Of a DNA stretch of 64,000 nucleotides, positions 60,394 through 64,000 are shown piece by piece. A model generated the notes under the pieces. That model was not told the origin of the DNA and made no database searches. It saw only the letters and a program-made list of their open reading frames with translations. The position numbers were made by a program, and so were the translations under genes. Position 1 is the stretch's first letter. Each line of letters begins with the position of its first letter. Source of the stretch: Vespula vulgaris (lineage: Eukaryota; Arthropoda; Insecta; Hymenoptera; Vespidae); assembly GCF_905475345.1 (NCBI RefSeq), contig NC_066591.1, forward strand, positions 4,912,501 to 4,976,500, read 5' to 3'.

Positions 60394-61611
60394 AATTTTG
60401 TATCGCATTATACATAGAGTGTAAGATTAAAAATGTTATTATATATACGAAACTATGAAAAATAGAAATCAAGCAACTTTATTTCTCATAATTACGAACA
60501 TTTTTAATTTTACACTTAATGTAATCTTTTTATTGTTATTTATTTATTTACGAAAATGTTTATAGATAGTGAAGCATTGTTCTATAATAAAATTCATACT
60601 GAGTGAAAATATCGAATCTCGTTAAAATAATATATTGTATATTACAAATGCGTGTAACTTTTTCAATCGATAAAGAAAAAATGATTCTCCCGCTACTGTT
60701 ACTCTGAATTGTCTATTACTACGAGTATACTTATTCCAACATTTTCAAATTTTATAATTCAAATAAGCCATACATATATAAACTCTTTACTTTTATAACA
60801 AAATCTAGTAAGATCGTGATGTGGAAATGTAATAACAGTTAACAAACATTAAATTGTTCGTATATGGCGAGAGCGAGAAGACGTTAAGTAGATACTTAGA
60901 TACAAAAATATGAAAATAAAAAACAATCAGAAATTTGCACGTCTCCGTTATACAATATAAAATATTATTTTATTATCTTCGATACCTCGATCGTTCTGAT
61001 TGTCACTTGATAGTAGCGCAAGAGATATTTTTATATAACATATGTCTTCCAGACAAGTAGTATTAATCCATATAAAATTTTCTATTTGTTTTTAATAAAT
61101 AGATAAAAGATAATATATGTGGAGAAGAGAAATCAACTTAATAAATAATGACAAGTGACTAAAATAAAAAAAATATTAACAATCGACAGTATCGAAGAGA
61201 ATAATAATCAATAAGTCGGCTAAGATTGATGCACGAACGTATTTATATATGCATTTGGTGGCCGTTTAGATATAGTTGGTCATTTTTACGTTTGTAATGT
61301 GCCATTTATTTTGGATATGATGTTTTTGTATCATTTATATACTCCATTATCAAATATTATAATGATTTTTTCAAAAAATACAAGTATATTATTTATTTTT
61401 CATTCCTGTTAGAAATACCATGTAAAATTCTTAAGAAATTAGTCATAGTAAAAAGTACACAGTTTCCATTGAGAAAAATGGGTAAGATTAAGTTATTTTA
61501 GACAAGCAGGTATGCTCTGTCAAGTGAAAGTGCTGTCCTTAATCGGTAAGGGATGAAATATCAAAGGAAGAGAAACGACGCACAGAAATGTACCTGCAAT
61601 TGTGCCTGTAC
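60394..61611. other. FANCM 3' UTR and AT-rich intergenic sequence
   Basis: AATAAA at 60586-60591 is a reasonable FANCM polyadenylation signal. Beyond it I see no exon on either strand. Confidence 0.5.
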
Positions 61612-61619
61612 TATATAAG
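61612..61619 (+). promoter_or_regulatory. TATA box of the 208-residue protein gene
   Basis: TATATAAG inside GTACTATATAAGCGG. It lies about 200 bases before the ATG, with a 5'-UTR exon and a short intron between. Confidence 0.6.
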
Positions 61620-61644
61620 CGGAAGGTACGAAAATATTCGTCAT

Positions 61645-61717
61645 TTGCCGAACTACGTTAAACGAACAAGAACGGTTGGAAAAGTTCGTGTATTTCACTG
61701 ATCTACAAGAACGAACG
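61645..61717 (+). other. 5' UTR exon of the 208-residue protein gene
   Basis: This runs from the expected start about 30 bases after the TATA box to a strong donor (CGAAC|GTAAGT at 61718). The acceptor is TTTTTAG ending at 61769, giving a 52-base intron. The exact transcription start is estimated. Confidence 0.45.
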
Positions 61718-61810
61718 TAAGTACATCATCAATACGTTATAATATTTTATATATATACATAATTTTTAGATTCTCGTTAAAGTAAAGTGTAGATTTACAT
61801 CAAAGGAATA

Positions 61811-62528
61811 ATGTTTCGTTTTTTAATAATATCTACATTGATCGGCTTCGGATTGGCGGGTTTGATCGTAAAACGTAACACCGATTTTCAATCAACTGAG
61901 GAACCACAAAAACAATTGCAACAATCGACGGTCAATCAGAAACAAATCGATAATCAATTGCAAACGTATTCGTATTTGCAAGGAAGTCAATTATCTCCGC
62001 TATTATTTCAATACCCAAGCTATCCTGAATATTTAAAGAATGAAGATCCTATTCAATCAAGATTAGAAGGATCTCAATTTCCGATAACAGCATCACCTCA
62101 AGAAAAGCATGAGTCTTCTGGATTCGCAACAAGCTTGATCCCTTTGGCTACAAGCATTATGATATATGGAACCCAATTTGGTGCCTACTTGGTATATTTC
62201 TTAATTGCTCTTGCTGTGGGTGGTGTTATTACTATTCTAATATGCACTTTCACTCCCATCTGTGCAAATAGTATTTTAGATCTCTCACTGTACAATTCTC
62301 AGGTAACGAAAAGAAATCTACATTTGTCTATCGTACGTTCTAATTAATTATTAAAAGATCTATGCTAATTATCATCTCCGTTATGTTTAACAGATGAAAG
62401 AACAAGTCGCGGATCTGGCACGAGCCTACATTACACCCGAAAGCTTAAATGCAGCTACCGTGTACATTTTGAGGGCTTACAACAAATATAACGCTATGCA
62501 ACAAGAGAAACGCGGTAAATCAAAGTAA
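61811..62528 (+). CDS. Uncharacterised secreted or single-pass membrane protein
   Basis: Two coding exons join in phase: 61811-62302 and 62394-62528 (stop TAA), giving 208 residues. The donor is CTCAG|GTAACG and the acceptor TTAACAG|ATG. Residues 1-17 (MFRFLIISTLIGFGLAG) look like a signal peptide. A Gln-rich segment with few hydrophobic residues follows (about 24-60). Then comes a Pro/Tyr/Ser-rich region, a hydrophobic stretch at about 121-146 that should span a membrane, and a short C-terminal tail with VADLARAYITPESLNAATVYIL, ending in basic residues. I do not recognise the family. AATAAA at 62681-62686 fits as the poly(A) signal. The TATA box and short leader suggest strong, tissue- or stage-restricted expression, which is inference. 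The ATG at 61811 is the first in the exon after the leader intron. Confidence 0.75.
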
Positions 62529-63260
62529 TGAACGAAATACCAATAATAACGATTATCGTTATCACTTAAATTTGTTATTGTTGTAGTTATCATATTCGAA
62601 CTTGATCAAAGTTTCTATATTCGATTTTTTTTATTTATGTTTCCTATAATGAAAATGCAATTGTAATAATTTTCATCGTGAATAAACTTGAACAAACATC
62701 ATATTCTTTTTTCGAATTTCTTTTCCACTTTCTAATCCTTATCTCATAAATATTCTAATTTTTCCTTTTGGGTTATACATTCTTTTATCAAGATCAATTT
62801 CATGTATCATTGTGGTCAGTGACATTGTATAAATAATTATAAGGGAAAATTTATAAGAGATAATAATCTACAAAAGTAAGATTTATCTAACATTCAACGT
62901 CAAAGGATTTTACGAGGATCTCTGGAGAGTCATGAAAAAAACTGAAGAAGTTTATCAATATTCGATTTCTATTCTTAGTTAATTTCGTCACGTATGCTAT
63001 TAAGAAGTCATTAAAAATTAACATGATAACCATTTTTTAGAGAGAAATACTCTTATGCGCGTCACATAGACTGTTAGTTTCCTTCGACAATTCCGTTCTT
63101 CCCTGTCCCCACCATATTTCTTTTTCCACCACTCTTTCTCTCTTGTTCTCTTTAAGTTTTACACAGCGGCTGATGCTCGACCGGTTTTACTCTTTAGCGA
63201 ACACTATCGTACTCACTTCGTTCGTATATCGTATAGATCACGCGGATCATTTAACGCATC
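62529..63260. other. Intergenic, AT-rich
   Basis: It holds the poly(A) signal of the upstream gene at 62681 and the upstream promoter region of the next gene. Nothing else is recognised. Confidence 0.5.
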
Positions 63261-63268
63261 TATAAAAA
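63261..63268 (+). promoter_or_regulatory. TATA box of the gene starting at 63321
   Basis: TATAAAAA, 60 bases before the ATG. A start of transcription near 63292 would leave a leader of about 30 bases. Confidence 0.55.
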
Positions 63269-63320
63269 CGTTCGAGTTTATTTAATAACTAAGGTCGTTT
63301 AATATTAACGAAGAACCATC

Positions 63321-63342
63321 ATGAAGCTGACTGAAATATTAG
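63321..63342 (+). CDS. Candidate first coding exon (gene continues beyond window)
   Basis: ATGAAGCTGACTGAAATATTAG followed by the strong donor GTAAGA. It codes MKLTEIL plus one base. The start context ACCATCATGA is favourable and a TATA box lies at the right distance. The next exon is not found before 64000, so the product is unknown. It could be the start of a signal peptide, split by an early intron as is common in insect secreted proteins. Confidence 0.45.
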
Positions 63343-64000
63343 GTAAGAATTAATGTTTATCATTAATTAACTTTTAAATTCTTTATACCGATCGATCCAT
63401 CAATTTATAAATTACGTTTTGTGCGAAAGCCGGATTTTTTATAAAAATCATTTTTTATCAAAGTTAATTTTTAAGGAGAATAATGTTAGTGTGTTAATTC
63501 AATCGAGATTATGATGAAACGTAATCAATGAAACAATCGTATAATTAATAAACAATCATGCATGAAACACTCTGTTAAAAAAAAAGAAGAAACTAACTAT
63601 TACATTTTAATGAAGAGGATTTTAATTTACCGGGAGTACAGTCGAACGTAATCAATGGAAAAATTGTATGATTGATAGATGTATTTATAAAGTCGCATTG
63701 AACGCTACTAAATAACATTTAATTAAATTCGAATTAAACGTAAAATTCTTTTCTTGCTTAGTAAGAATTGGTAAAAATTTAATCGATGCGCAACAAACAT
63801 ATTAATCAACTTCAATTATTCTAAAGTTGTTTGATTAATTTTTCACGTGTCATCGAAAGTCAAGGTTACCGATTGTTTTGGTACCCAACACATGTCTCCT
63901 TCGACGATGTTTTGTACGATTTCATTCGAGAATTGAAGTTCGGGTGTTTGGAAAGTCATTCGAATAAATTTCGCAAAAAGAATCATTGTCCCGTTACTTC
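63343..64000. other. AT-rich sequence, probable intron
   Basis: No exon recognised. It is consistent with the first intron of the gene starting at 63321. Confidence 0.4.

Overview
This window reads as nuclear DNA of an insect. Introns are short and AT-rich, (CT)n/(GA)n and (TA)n tracts are extremely dense, and the two recognisable genes are animal families. The composition fits a hymenopteran, but I cannot name a species. No bacterial, viral or organellar genes are visible.

Layout. (1) 1-27.1 kb is mostly low-complexity non-coding sequence. It holds scattered candidate exons of a large minus-strand gene, the clearest being an initiator exon with a signal peptide at 11592-11704. CpG-rich, promoter-like sequence lies at about 23.6-25.1 kb. 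(2) 27.1-37.2 kb is a multi-exon plus-strand gene for a PLD3/PLD4-type type II membrane phospholipase D/5' exonuclease with both HKD motifs. (3) 38.9-54.1 kb is a repeat domain. It has three homogeneous satellites with unit lengths 304, 215 and 192 bp, a 54-bp minisatellite, and a block of repeated structured units. (4) 55.1-60.4 kb is an insect-type FANCM DNA translocase gene of 13 exons. (5) 61.6-63.4 kb holds a TATA-driven gene for a 208-residue secreted or membrane protein, then the start of another TATA-driven gene.

The most interesting part is region 3. Five sequences at 43592, 49594, 50581, 52540 and 54013 fold as complete hepatitis-delta-virus-like (HDV-like) self-cleaving ribozymes. 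Each shows P1, P2, P3, L3, P1.1, P4 and a J4/2 segment carrying the catalytic cytosine. P4 base pairs covary between copies. Each follows a conserved motif of about 21 nt (GTAGAGTCCCCGTTAGCCCGT-like). Other covarying hairpins, a perfect ACCGGT-centred palindrome and a GGG/CCC-rich tract recur between ribozymes. No reverse transcriptase is present. This looks like a non-autonomous, ribozyme-processed retroelement or satellite-RNA family sitting between PLD3 and FANCM. The neighbouring satellites share sequence blocks with it, including splice-acceptor-like tracts.

Nothing links PLD3, FANCM and the repeat block functionally. The genes look like ordinary neighbours around a repeat-rich intergenic interval.
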